Positions 25,405 to 34,462 of a stretch of 64,000 bases of DNA are shown one piece after another; the stretch's first letter is position 1, and each line of letters opens with the position of its first letter. The translations under genes were made by a program, and so were the position numbers. Below the pieces are notes generated by a model. It saw nothing but the letters and a program-made list of their open reading frames with translations, ran no database searches and had not been told where the DNA came from. The stretch is taken from the NCBI RefSeq assembly GCF_026013615.1, contig NZ_JAPDPI010000006.1:62001-126000 (forward strand), given 5' to 3'. This DNA is from Plebeiibacterium marinum. GTDB lineage: Bacteria; Bacteroidota; Bacteroidia; Bacteroidales; Marinilabiliaceae.

Positions 25405-25899
25405 ATGAAGAAACTATTACTAATTGCATTGGCTTTACTGCTGTACCAGCAGGTTCCTGCTCAGAACTACAAATTCCAGGCACTGTTCATTTTTAACATT
25501 GCACAGCGCATTGAATGGCCTTCAATTGCAAATGAATTCATTATTGGTGTTGCTGGATCCAATGAAATAATGCAAGAGCTGGAAAATATCTCAACAAAAC
25601 GCCAGCTGTTTGGGCATAAAATTAAAATTGTGCAATTATCAACATCTAACCCCAAAGTGGACCATTGTCACCTGGTATACCTTGGCAGATCATCCTCGTC
25701 TAAAATTGATAACATGATCCCAGTCATTAAAAACCGGCCTATATTATTAGTGGGTGATAAAAAAGGCCTAAAGGGTGCCCATATCAACTTTCTTGACACG
25801 CCGGGCAAAATTGAGTTTGAGGTATATCCTAACTCCATTAAATCACAAAAATTAAAAGTTGCCAATTCGTTGTACGAACTCGGAATTGTAAGACACTAA
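25405..25899 (+). CDS. YfiR/DUF4154-family periplasmic protein
   Basis: A 164-residue protein with a signal peptide ending VPAQ, followed by the DUF4154 start KFQALFIFNIAQRIEWP, and later CHLVYLGRSSS, ILLVGDKKG and the closing ANSLYELGIVR. In Pseudomonas YfiR is a periplasmic repressor of the diguanylate cyclase YfiN; in Bacteroidota, members often sit beside a TonB-dependent receptor, as here (27 bp upstream of one). It may sense a periplasmic signal or assist the receptor. It carries the shared direct-repeat operator upstream. Confidence 0.85.
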   Translation: MKKLLLIALALLLYQQVPAQNYKFQALFIFNIAQRIEWPSIANEFIIGVAGSNEIMQELENISTKRQLFGHKIKIVQLSTSNPKVDHCHLVYLGRSSSSKIDNMIPVIKNRPILLVGDKKGLKGAHINFLDTPGKIEFEVYPNSIKSQKLKVANSLYELGIVRH

Positions 25900-25926
25900 A
25901 AAACACTAAAACATAAAAAAGAACTA

Positions 25927-28275
25927 ATGAAAAACGTATTATTCAAGTATATGGTAGCAGTTATGGCGCTTGGAATATTTTCAAACCACATAAATGCACA
26001 ACAAGAAAAACCAATCATTAATATAAACGAACTCACACTGGAACAAATGAAGAATTATACGCAAGATGATTTACTTCAGTTGCCGTTTGAGGATTTGATA
26101 GCTTTGGTTAAGAAATTCAAATTATCATCTGTACAGGAATTATATAATTTATTGCTAAATCCAACGCAGTCAACCGCATCAAAAATGGAAGAAGATGTAT
26201 TCCAATCTCCCTTAGCAACAACTGTGATAACTGCTGATGAATTAAAAAAATCAGGGGCCCGTTCAATTCCAGAAGCACTTAAATTGGCTCCAGGCTTTAT
26301 TGTAAGGGAAAAAACAAATGGGAATTACGATGTTCATATCAGAGGAAATGATTTTATTGCTCCAGGATCTGACTTGTCAAACTCTGTAAATTCTACCACA
26401 TTAGTAATGATAGATAACAGACCCGTATATAACAGTTTTTTGGGGGCTACATTTTGGGAAAACCTTCCAATTTCGGTTAATGACATTGATAAGATAGAAA
26501 TTATATATGGCCCCTCCGCTGCATTATACGGTCCTAACGCAGTTTCAGGTGTGATACACCTGATCACAAAAAAAGCAGATAAGGATGGTTTCCAAACCGA
26601 TTTTGATATACAGGCAGGAAATAACAATACGAAAATTGCCAGTGGAGCTTTTAACTACAAAAATGAAAATTGGGCCTTTAACCTTTCTGGTAATTACACC
26701 AATTCAGATCGTTTTCAAGATACTTATTATATTCCCCAGCTTAATGAAGAGGTTAGCGGAGAAGAAGTAGGTGCTCAAAACGCCATAAAGGACACCAATT
26801 ATATTGCATCAGAGTTTACAAATGACTATTCCCTTGCCAAGGATCAGGGAGCTTTTAATATTGGTATAAGCTACCACCCTTCCGATAATATAGAGTTAAC
26901 TTATAGGGGATCATATCAGGCTTCAACAATTCAAACTGCCTATATGGATGTAGGTTCAGTTATTTCAACACGAAAATCGTCTTCATTCAGCAACAGTTTG
27001 AACCTTAACATTGGAAATTTCGATGGTCATTTCTCGTTACTTTCAGGAAATCTTAATGCTATAAAAGGAATGCCTGGATATGAGTACGACTACAAAGAAG
27101 CAATAGGTAAAATGGGTTATAACTTCAAATACAAGAACCTTGTGGTAAGGCCTGGAGTTACAGCGAACTATGCGTATTACTCTGATGAAGATTACGTTGA
27201 TGTAGAAGCCAACACTGGTTTATTGAATGGTTCAGCAGAGCTGGGAACAATACAAGGTAGCCTTCGCCTTGATTATACTGCCTTTGAAAGACTAAGGATT
27301 GTGGGAGCCTGGTTACAGGGATATTTTTATAAGCCGGAACGCAGCTACAACTCATACCAGTTTGCATCTTCTTATAAGGCAAGTGACAAAACTTTAATAC
27401 GTATGGTTGCTTCTAAATCAAATTCAAGTCCTTTCGTGCTGAATACTTATATGGATAAGTCAATACAAATGTTTATGCCAGCAAATGAAACCAATGAAGA
27501 GGGCACAAGCCTATCATTAAACATGGTTGGAAATGAAAATCTAAAACCACAGGAAATGAACATGTTGGAATTAGGGGTGCGTCATAACTTCATGAAAAAC
27601 CTTCATGCAGATGTTTCAGTATTCTACAACAAATCTAAAAACTATTCACAACTGGTTTCTGAGCAAAGAAATCCCGGGGAACAAGAAACTGGAAGTGCAC
27701 CTGAAGAAGAAATAAATCAGGAACCAGGCAGCTCAATTACAATAACAGAATCGATGCAGAACATGGATCTGAAATCATCGCAGTTTGGGGTTACAGCCAG
27801 CTTGAAGTATGTTATGAGCCATAAATTTAACGCAGCTATTTTTGCCACATACCAAAAAACCGACCTTGACGATTTTAAAATCAGCGATGCAACCGTTTAC
27901 CAGGAATTAACAGGAGAAGCCATTGATCCTATGACCTTAAACCAGGATCCGGCATATATTTCCATGGAACACCAATATACGCCAAGTTTTTTTGGAGGAG
28001 CATCTTTTAATTATGCCCCCTCTAAGAAATGGAATATTAATACTTCTGTGTATGGTTATAGCAAACAAAAATCGTTTTACACCGAAGGAAGGTCATTTAT
28101 GAATGTAGAGATTGATCCAAAAATTTCTTTTAACTTAAAAACATCATACCAGGTAAACAATTGGATGCAGATATATGTCAATGCCCGTAATTTAACAAAC
28201 AATACCAACCGGGAATTTATGTTTACTGATAAAACAGGTGGAATATATATGGGAGGTGTTAATATAAAACTATAA
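25927..28275 (+). CDS. TonB-dependent outer-membrane receptor
   Basis: A 782-residue receptor. A signal peptide ends INAQ; a linker of about 90 residues with LTLEQMKNYTQDDLLQLPFE follows; the plug domain begins ATTVITADELKKSGARSIPE near residue 98 and includes IEIIYGPSAALYGPNAVSGV; the rest is a long beta-barrel ending GGVNIKL. No N-terminal carboxypeptidase-like domain is present. The substrate is unknown. It follows the YfiR-like gene in a two-gene operon, divergent from the iron-sulfur operon and sharing its operator type, so it may import a metal, cofactor or sulfur compound for that system; this last point is inference. A terminator follows. Confidence 0.92.
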   Translation: MKNVLFKYMVAVMALGIFSNHINAQQEKPIININELTLEQMKNYTQDDLLQLPFEDLIALVKKFKLSSVQELYNLLLNPTQSTASKMEEDVFQSPLATTVITADELKKSGARSIPEALKLAPGFIVREKTNGNYDVHIRGNDFIAPGSDLSNSVNSTTLVMIDNRPVYNSFLGATFWENLPISVNDIDKIEIIYGPSAALYGPNAVSGVIHLITKKADKDGFQTDFDIQAGNNNTKIASGAFNYKNENWAFNLSGNYTNSDRFQDTYYIPQLNEEVSGEEVGAQNAIKDTNYIASEFTNDYSLAKDQGAFNIGISYHPSDNIELTYRGSYQASTIQTAYMDVGSVISTRKSSSFSNSLNLNIGNFDGHFSLLSGNLNAIKGMPGYEYDYKEAIGKMGYNFKYKNLVVRPGVTANYAYYSDEDYVDVEANTGLLNGSAELGTIQGSLRLDYTAFERLRIVGAWLQGYFYKPERSYNSYQFASSYKASDKTLIRMVASKSNSSPFVLNTYMDKSIQMFMPANETNEEGTSLSLNMVGNENLKPQEMNMLELGVRHNFMKNLHADVSVFYNKSKNYSQLVSEQRNPGEQETGSAPEEEINQEPGSSITITESMQNMDLKSSQFGVTASLKYVMSHKFNAAIFATYQKTDLDDFKISDATVYQELTGEAIDPMTLNQDPAYISMEHQYTPSFFGGASFNYAPSKKWNINTSVYGYSKQKSFYTEGRSFMNVEIDPKISFNLKTSYQVNNWMQIYVNARNLTNNTNREFMFTDKTGGIYMGGVNIKL

Positions 28276-28294
28276 TACGTTTTTTAATTTAGAT

Positions 28295-28328
28295 AAAGAG
28301 TCCGGCAAGTTAATGGCCGGGCTCTTTT
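28295..28328 (+). terminator. Rho-independent terminator after the TonB receptor
   Basis: AAAGAGTCCGGC at 28295-28306 pairs with GCCGGGCTCTTT at 28316-28327 (one G-U pair), followed by TTGATTTT. It lies 20 bp past the receptor stop codon. Confidence 0.85.
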
Positions 28329-28363
28329 GATTTTAATTCTTAAATAAATACTAACAATAGTTC

Positions 28364-28404
28364 GTTAGTTTTTAGTCATTGGTCATTAGTTTATTTGTCA
28401 ATAG
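28364..28404. repeat. TAATGACTA-family simple repeat copy
   Basis: On the minus strand this stretch reads as runs of CTATTGAC, CTAATGACCAATGACTAA, the same imperfect motif found at 42303-42330 and 45690-45770. It lies in the gap between convergent genes. Confidence 0.6.
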
Positions 28405-28511
28405 CTTGGATTCCAATATCTTATATAAAATTCTTTATTAATATTAAAATCCTAAAGATTAAACACTTACAAAAACTTAACGCATTAATGTACTAAATAA
28501 CCCCTACCCTA

Positions 28512-30989
28512 TTACAATTTAATCTCAAATAAAACCCTGATCCCAAAATCTGGAACTCCCTGAATGGATTTAGGAGTAACCCTCCATACACCTTCTACCC
28601 TGAAGAAACGAAAAACATTTTCTAAGCCCGCCCCTACTTCTAAATAAGTACCGTCTGCAGACCCGGCTCCAAGGGGTAAGGCAATCCCTTTTAATTGTTC
28701 ACTGCTTAATGTCCCAAACATTCCTTTAGCAGAAACCACTTCTCTTAGTCCTAAACGTTTTAATAATGGCAAGCGATTAAAAAAGAAACCATTCATATGA
28801 TAATCCAAATACGTATGAACATAGGAATCGTGGATAAATTCAAGATAATTGATTAAGTTAAAATCATATCGGTAATAGCCATAAGTTTCATTACCCCTAG
28901 GTATTTCAAGCATGGTATAAGGTAGCTTGCCAAATATCTTACCGGCCTCAACCGCATAATTAAAATAAGTCATACCAAAATACTTGCGGGCTTTAATGGT
29001 TGCATGAATCTTAGCATACCAATCACTAACATTTCCGTACTCTACCCTGCCCACATTGGCTGCCATATTAATTATCGGATAATCTGTTGACACATAGAAC
29101 CTCATAAAACCATCATCAATAAACGATTCCTTCCATGATAATCTCAAGTTAAGACCAGCTTCATATGCTTTTACAGAACTTACAGGTTCACCATCCATAA
29201 CAAATGGATAAAACTCCGGTGAGTGTTGTTTTTTGTAATCCAAATTGAATCCGGTACTAATTCCGGTACGCCACTCATGATCATATGACAAATGAATCCC
29301 TTGCTGGCGATATAGTTCATCAAACTTGTCCCTGGACAAAATACTGGATACCAGATTCGTTTCCGAAGGGCTAAGCATATTTTCGTACAGATACAGAATT
29401 TTCCTGTTTTCTCCCATACGAATATACCTATCGTCATATTCTACTTTAAAAACCCGTCTATTGGCTGTTTTAAACCTATAGCCAACGCCACCTCTTCCCG
29501 ATATCTGTTTGGTTTTTGTACCATACCCCATACCCCCAAACAACATCCAGTTTTCACTAATTTCAGAACTTGTCCTTCCTCCAAAATAAAAACGATACCC
29601 CTCAATTTCATTCGACTGAACAAAGTCAGTATAAGGGCCTATTTCATATTTACCAATATCCAGATAACCATTCAAACCCATCTCAACCAAATCATTTGCT
29701 AATTTAACCTGGGGTATCTGATTCACTGAATCAATTATCGCATATTTATTCAGATCTTCTTCCGAAAGTTTATTATGCCTGTATTTATCCCAATAAGATG
29801 CATCGCGCTTACGGTAATCCATCTGTTTTACAGATTCATAATTGATACTCTTAGTTGTTAATACGATCTCTTCCTTTGGCTCTATAGTAACCTTATCATA
29901 TGACGAAGACTCACTAAAAATCAATTCAAGGCGCTGCTTTGTGGAATCCCCCTGAACCGGTAAATAATCGAACTCAGCCTGTAGTTTATTGCTTTTATAA
30001 AACACTATGGTATCATTAATTACCTGATAATCGCTGACAACACTCATATTCTTGATGAAGTTAAGCTGGTTCCCTCCCGACAACCTGGCCTCAACCCTTT
30101 GAATAGCAAATCTTTTGTCGTCAACAACCATATATCCTTCAAAAACATTTTCACCCTTTCTACGTGGATAAAACAACACTTTGTAGTGTTTTATTCCATT
30201 AACCAAGGTGCTATCACCTAAATAGTAGCGGTAATAAAACCAACCATTGTTTGCTGCGGGACTTACAAAATTTTGCTCGTAATACTTAATATAATTATCG
30301 TAAAAATTATGGCTTACATTTAATCCACTGGTGTATCCACTAAACTCATAACTGTTTAAAACTCCTAAACCTGAAGTTTTGTCGGCCAATACGGTAGATT
30401 TTTGCTTTTCTGGTTTTCTCTGAAATTCATTATAAACTAATTGCTCAGAGAAATATACAGGCAAATACAAACTTCCATCGCCAGCTTTCTGGAATAAATG
30501 TTGATGATTTTTAAAAACGTTTGAATTAAGCAAACCCTTTTGGACATTGTTTAACACATAATCCCACTTGGTATATTTTTCATATGAGTAGCGGTTGTAT
30601 TTCTCTGGGTTATTGCGCTCTTTATTTGCCGTTAAGTTTTTAAGCAACCAACGAACACGCTCATCAGATGGCTTTACATTTACCTCATTAAGTTCCACTG
30701 TTTCAGGCGCAAGACCGATATTAAAACCGCGCTTGTTTCCATCTATTCTAAGTGTTTGTTTTACATACCCTACAGCAGATACTGTAATTGAATCACCAAT
30801 AAAGGCAAACATAAACAAACCCGTAGTATCAGTCATGGTACCCTGAGTTGTCCCCTTTACATATATGTTAGCAAAAGGAATTGGTTCCTTTGTTTCTATA
30901 TCTTTAACAGTACCTCCGATGGATTTCTCCTGAGCTACAGCGAGACTGGTAAAAACAAAGAAATATATAACAATTAATAAATTTCTCAT
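28512..30989 (-). CDS. DUF5686 outer-membrane protein with carboxypeptidase-regulatory-like domain
   Basis: An 825-residue protein starting at the ATG at 30989 (MRNLLIVIYFF), which places a signal peptide ending AVAQ at the N-terminus; a further 16 upstream codons give no signal-like sequence. Residues 20-100 are a CarboxypepD_reg-like Ig domain (GGTVKDIETKEPIPFANIYV). Then come DUF5686 features, such as ERVRWLLKNLTANKERNNP and EGYMVVDDKRFAIQ, and a C-terminal beta-barrel ending GIRVLFEIKL. The family is universal in Bacteroidota but of unproven function; it is usually placed among outer-membrane assembly or surface proteins. Confidence 0.87.
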   Translation of the reverse strand: MRNLLIVIYFFVFTSLAVAQEKSIGGTVKDIETKEPIPFANIYVKGTTQGTMTDTTGLFMFAFIGDSITVSAVGYVKQTLRIDGNKRGFNIGLAPETVELNEVNVKPSDERVRWLLKNLTANKERNNPEKYNRYSYEKYTKWDYVLNNVQKGLLNSNVFKNHQHLFQKAGDGSLYLPVYFSEQLVYNEFQRKPEKQKSTVLADKTSGLGVLNSYEFSGYTSGLNVSHNFYDNYIKYYEQNFVSPAANNGWFYYRYYLGDSTLVNGIKHYKVLFYPRRKGENVFEGYMVVDDKRFAIQRVEARLSGGNQLNFIKNMSVVSDYQVINDTIVFYKSNKLQAEFDYLPVQGDSTKQRLELIFSESSSYDKVTIEPKEEIVLTTKSINYESVKQMDYRKRDASYWDKYRHNKLSEEDLNKYAIIDSVNQIPQVKLANDLVEMGLNGYLDIGKYEIGPYTDFVQSNEIEGYRFYFGGRTSSEISENWMLFGGMGYGTKTKQISGRGGVGYRFKTANRRVFKVEYDDRYIRMGENRKILYLYENMLSPSETNLVSSILSRDKFDELYRQQGIHLSYDHEWRTGISTGFNLDYKKQHSPEFYPFVMDGEPVSSVKAYEAGLNLRLSWKESFIDDGFMRFYVSTDYPIINMAANVGRVEYGNVSDWYAKIHATIKARKYFGMTYFNYAVEAGKIFGKLPYTMLEIPRGNETYGYYRYDFNLINYLEFIHDSYVHTYLDYHMNGFFFNRLPLLKRLGLREVVSAKGMFGTLSSEQLKGIALPLGAGSADGTYLEVGAGLENVFRFFRVEGVWRVTPKSIQGVPDFGIRVLFEIKL

Positions 30990-31354
30990 ATATTTTATAA
31001 GGTATAAAACCCTGGCACAATTAATAAAAGCAATCAATTATTAATACCACGGTATAACACCTGTTAGTTCAAATTTGTTTCACTTTCTTTCATGACAAAG
31101 AAAACACATTCAACACTTACTTTTATTTTTATTTTGCTGAAGAATGAATTATTATTATTCAATTAGCAAAAATAAAGTATTAACATGATGTTCTGTTATT
31201 TTTTTGATCCCCACTAAAAAACGAACTGTTGTAAGCACTAAAACGCCTTCAATAAACAAATATTGACAAATATCATATTTTACCCCTAGTTTTATAGGGG
31301 CATTTATGATTTTAATATATATTTGCAACCGCATTACCATAATATTTACCACCT
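30990..31354. other. Divergent intergenic region
   Basis: 365 AT-rich bp between the DUF5686 gene and the PAS/chemoreceptor-like gene. The only supported signals are the palindrome and -7 box at 31283-31325. No coding potential was recognised. Confidence 0.5.
31283..31325 (+). promoter_or_regulatory. CCCCTA-N6-TAGGGG palindrome and TATATTTG promoter box
   Basis: CCCCTA at 31283-31288 and TAGGGG at 31295-31300 form a perfect inverted repeat. A perfect TAnnTTTG -7 box, TATATTTG, follows at 31318-31325, so the palindrome covers the -33 region. This is a good place for an activator or repressor of the gene at 31355. Confidence 0.5.
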
Positions 31355-32344
31355 ATGTTGCAATTTTTATACACTATTTCATTGGGATTAGTATGTTTTG
31401 TTATATGGTTAGTTTTAAAAAACAAAAAACTAAAAGAGCAAAACAATGTACTTGAGAATTCAAAAGAAAATGATGAAAAAGAAGATCTGAATCCCACATT
31501 TGTACAGCAAAATACCAAACAAGCTGAAATGGAACGCCTATCCATTGTGGCAAAACAAACTGACAACGCCATTATGATAATGGACCCGGAAGGGAACATA
31601 CAATGGCTCAATGATGGTTTTACCCGTATGTATGAGTATACATTTGACCAGTTTATTAAGATAAGGGGAAACAACATTCTTCAAACAAGCTTTAACCCTT
31701 TGGTTCAAAAGTGTATTGAACAATGCCTGGAGACCAAAAAACCTTCTTCCTATGAGGCCATTAACGTTACACCTTCAGGCAGGGAAATATGGACACACAC
31801 TTCATTGTCACCTGTTTTAGACGAGAATGGAGAAATTATCCATCTTGTTACTGTCGACTCAGATATCAGCAGGAGAAAAGAAGCTGGTGATGCTTTGATA
31901 CAACGTGTTGATAAATTAACCAGAAAAATATCTGATCTTTCGCAACAGCAGATGGATCTTACTAATTTTACCAACAGATTAATGCATGAAGTAGGCCGGT
32001 CCAACGAAAAAATTGGAGAAACAGACCAAATTGTAAACTTCATTCAGGAAATGTCGGACAAGATTAAGATAATGGGTATCAATGCATCTATCGAAGCCCA
32101 ATATGTTGGTGAAAAAGGGAGTGGCTTTAAAGTAATATCAAGCGAGATTGTGCAGATGTCGGATGAAACGAAAAGATACTCAAAGGAAATTTCCAATATC
32201 GTAAGGCATATCCAAAATTCATCGGAACAGTTAAATTCAGGTAAAGAATTAGTAGAGGAAGCTTCGGTAAAATACCAGCAGGCAGTTGATGCCCTAAAAC
32301 TTGAGGTCAGACTAGTTGAAGATGTTGTTGAACGGCTAAATTAG
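31355..32344 (+). CDS. PAS-domain methyl-accepting chemotaxis-like protein
   Basis: A 329-residue protein. One N-terminal membrane helix (residues 3-22) is followed by a charged coiled segment, a PAS domain at about 60-180 (NAIMIMDPEGNIQWLNDGFTR, with a PAC-like end VTVDSDISRRKEA), and a short C-terminal coiled coil whose hairpin tip reads IMGINASIEAQYVGEKGSGF, a variant of the chemoreceptor LNAAIEAARAGE motif. There is no HAMP domain and no periplasmic sensor domain. It may be a cytoplasm-facing redox or ligand sensor; no che genes are in the window. Confidence 0.78.
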   Translation: MLQFLYTISLGLVCFVIWLVLKNKKLKEQNNVLENSKENDEKEDLNPTFVQQNTKQAEMERLSIVAKQTDNAIMIMDPEGNIQWLNDGFTRMYEYTFDQFIKIRGNNILQTSFNPLVQKCIEQCLETKKPSSYEAINVTPSGREIWTHTSLSPVLDENGEIIHLVTVDSDISRRKEAGDALIQRVDKLTRKISDLSQQQMDLTNFTNRLMHEVGRSNEKIGETDQIVNFIQEMSDKIKIMGINASIEAQYVGEKGSGFKVISSEIVQMSDETKRYSKEISNIVRHIQNSSEQLNSGKELVEEASVKYQQAVDALKLEVRLVEDVVERLN

Positions 32345-32401
32345 CATTAGAGTTTCAATGTTTAAAGCATAAAGCAGGATAAACCCAGGTTAATACTACA
32401 T

Positions 32402-32437
32402 AAAAAAGAGATTACCCGTATGGATAATCTCTTTTTT
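32402..32437. terminator. Bidirectional rho-independent terminator
   Basis: AAAAAAGAGATTA at 32402-32414 is perfectly complementary to TAATCTCTTTTTT at 32425-32437 with a 10-nt loop. It lies between convergent genes and would work on both strands. Confidence 0.88.
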
Positions 32438-32493
32438 ATGCAGTAAACTCAAATTTTAGAAAGCACCTCGTTGCACCCCTAAAAATCTGCAGG

Positions 32494-33162
32494 TTAATAT
32501 CTCCTGTATATGGGTTCCGTTCCTTTTTTTGTTTCAACTACAAGAACCCCATTTTGTGCCTCATCACCATATAACTCAACTGCTTTCGAGCCCTTTATTA
32601 CCCTGATAGATTTTATATTAAAGTATTCCAAAGTAGTAACCCCTGTCACTTTTTTCTTATCAATAACAAATAAGGGTGCCCTATCATTTAAATAAAAAGG
32701 CTTAATCTGTTGTGCTATCAACCGGCTTTCGTCAGAGATATAAAAATGTACAGGTAAAGTAACTTTTGTATGAACCACTTCTCCATTAACCACTCCAGGC
32801 TTCCATTTATCTAAAGAATGTATTACCCTCAGCGCTTCCTTATCAATGCTTTCATAAAGTCCCTTAACCAATTCTACATTAGCTAACTCTCCATCCTTGG
32901 TAACCACAAACGAAACCAATACTTTTCCTTCAATTTCTTTCGCCAAGGCATCCACCGGATACTTCAACTGTTTTGCAAGATATTTCTGTATATTTCCGCG
33001 GCTCTTTTTATAAACCGGCACTTTATCAACGGTTTCATAGATACTATCGTTCTCAAACAATAAGTTATTAGTATCAGAACTATTTACTTTATTATTTGCA
33101 CAAATATTTATTGCAATTAATAAAGTAAATACTGCTAAAAATGATTGAATTCTTGTTTTCAT
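32494..33162 (-). CDS. Periplasmic TonB C-terminal domain protein with plug-like tail
   Basis: A 222-residue protein starting at the ATG at 33162 (MKTRIQSF), giving a signal peptide to about residue 22. Residues 60-140 form a TonB_C domain (YLAKQLKYPVDALAKEIEGK, VSFVVTKDGELANVELVKG, and LDKWKPGVVNGE). The C-terminal 60 residues resemble the start of a TonB receptor plug: ITLIDF-like strands with IRVIKGSKAVELYGDEAQNG and VLVVETKKG. There is no Pro-rich spacer and no membrane anchor like TonB proper, so it is probably a secreted relative. An extension upstream to 33222 lacks signal-like sequence. Confidence 0.75.
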   Translation of the reverse strand: MKTRIQSFLAVFTLLIAINICANNKVNSSDTNNLLFENDSIYETVDKVPVYKKSRGNIQKYLAKQLKYPVDALAKEIEGKVLVSFVVTKDGELANVELVKGLYESIDKEALRVIHSLDKWKPGVVNGEVVHTKVTLPVHFYISDESRLIAQQIKPFYLNDRAPLFVIDKKKVTGVTTLEYFNIKSIRVIKGSKAVELYGDEAQNGVLVVETKKGTEPIYRRY

Positions 33163-33226
33163 AGTCAGACAATTTACAGGTATACAACCACATACCCAAC
33201 AAATACCATGCCCAATCAACAAATTA

Positions 33227-33487
33227 TCAGCTCCTACCCCTTAACTTATCAATTTTCTCCATTGCCTTCCTGATATCTTCTAATGATTTCCTTCTGTTTT
33301 CTACTGAATTAATCTTCTCTTCCATAGCTTTTGAAGAACTCATTCCCCTTCTGGATCTTGCTCCTATAAAAGGAGGTTCTTCTTCAAAGCTTTTCACTTC
33401 TTTAAATTCAACAAACTCAAGACTATTGAGCAATTCTTTAAAAAACCTGGCTTTTTCCTTAGCAACCTTTACCTTAAAATACTTCAT
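33227..33487 (-). CDS. Small charged helical protein, possibly antitoxin-like
   Basis: An 86-residue cytoplasmic protein with no recognised domain family. The N-terminus (KYFKVKVAKEKARFFKELLNSL) resembles the opening of several small antitoxin-like or regulatory proteins of Bacteroidota; the C-terminal half is strongly helical and charged (KSLEDIRKAMEKIDKLRG). No toxin gene adjoins it, so an antitoxin role is only a possibility. It lies 64 bp upstream of the TonB-like gene on the same strand. Confidence 0.6.
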   Translation of the reverse strand: MKYFKVKVAKEKARFFKELLNSLEFVEFKEVKSFEEEPPFIGARSRRGMSSSKAMEEKINSVENRRKSLEDIRKAMEKIDKLRGRS

Positions 33488-33563
33488 TTTTAATTAATTA
33501 ATTACAACATAGAATGTAGCTCATATTTTTTGTGTTCATAAGGTTTTGTTTCAATTGATATAC

Positions 33564-34340
33564 CTATGATTCTATAATATTAAATAGGTCAGAATCCAAA
33601 TATACTGGAAATTCATCTTTAAATGAATTTTTCTTGTTTATGTCGATAGAAATTTTTTCGGAGATCATCATGCTCTCATCCATATCCAAACACACATCAC
33701 CCTTGAAATCAATCAATTTAGACCCTCCTGAATAAAAGATCCCTCCACCAGTACCGATCCGGTTAACTCCTATAACATAACTCTGGTTTTCTATAGCCCT
33801 GGCCCTTAACAGAACATCCCACACTTCATGCCGTGATCTGGGCCAGTTAGCCATATAAATAATCACATCATAATCATTCTGATTACGGCTCCAAACCGGG
33901 AATCTTAAATCATAACATATCAAAGGTAATATTTTTACGCCTTTATATTCAATAACCACACGTTTATCTCCTTTTGAAAATCTTTTGGATTCACCCCCCA
34001 TCCTGAACAGGTGCCGCTTATTATAGGTAAAAACTTCTCCCAGAGGATTCACAAACAATGCGCTGTTATATACTTCATCTCCTGTTTTAACAGCCAGACT
34101 ACCCATTATGGCCACACCTTTTTTTCGGGCACATTTCTTAAGCCACCTTACCTCATCTCCATCTTCTTTTACGGCAATACGGTTTACATCCATTGAAAAA
34201 CCACTCAAAAACATTTCGGGTAATAAAACCAGATCCACACCCTCTTCACAATCGTTTATTAGTGATTCAACTTTTCGCTGGTTAGCATCAAAATCTTCCC
34301 AATCAATGTCTAACTGAATAATGACTATATCAAGTTTCAT
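33564..34340 (-). CDS. Omega-amidase / nitrilase-family carbon-nitrogen hydrolase (YafV-like)
   Basis: A 258-residue cytoplasmic member of the nitrilase superfamily with the full catalytic triad: Glu42 in LLPEMFLSGF, Lys108 in TYNKRHLF and Cys142 in PLICYDLRFP. The HLFRMGGE and PVWSRN segments match YafV/Nit2 omega-amidases, which hydrolyse alpha-ketoglutaramate and related amides and so repair or salvage transamination products. Length matches the family (about 256). The gene stands alone on the minus strand between small unrelated genes. Confidence 0.9.
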   Translation of the reverse strand: MKLDIVIIQLDIDWEDFDANQRKVESLINDCEEGVDLVLLPEMFLSGFSMDVNRIAVKEDGDEVRWLKKCARKKGVAIMGSLAVKTGDEVYNSALFVNPLGEVFTYNKRHLFRMGGESKRFSKGDKRVVIEYKGVKILPLICYDLRFPVWSRNQNDYDVIIYMANWPRSRHEVWDVLLRARAIENQSYVIGVNRIGTGGGIFYSGGSKLIDFKGDVCLDMDESMMISEKISIDINKKNSFKDEFPVYLDSDLFNIIES

Positions 34341-34462
34341 CTCATTGTAATTTATAACTCCAAAGGTATTCTATGTTTAAAAAGTAGTATCAAGGCAAAC
34401 TTACCTGGTTTGATGAATTAAATTTTGAACAAATAAGCTTTTATAATATAATCTAAAATTAA

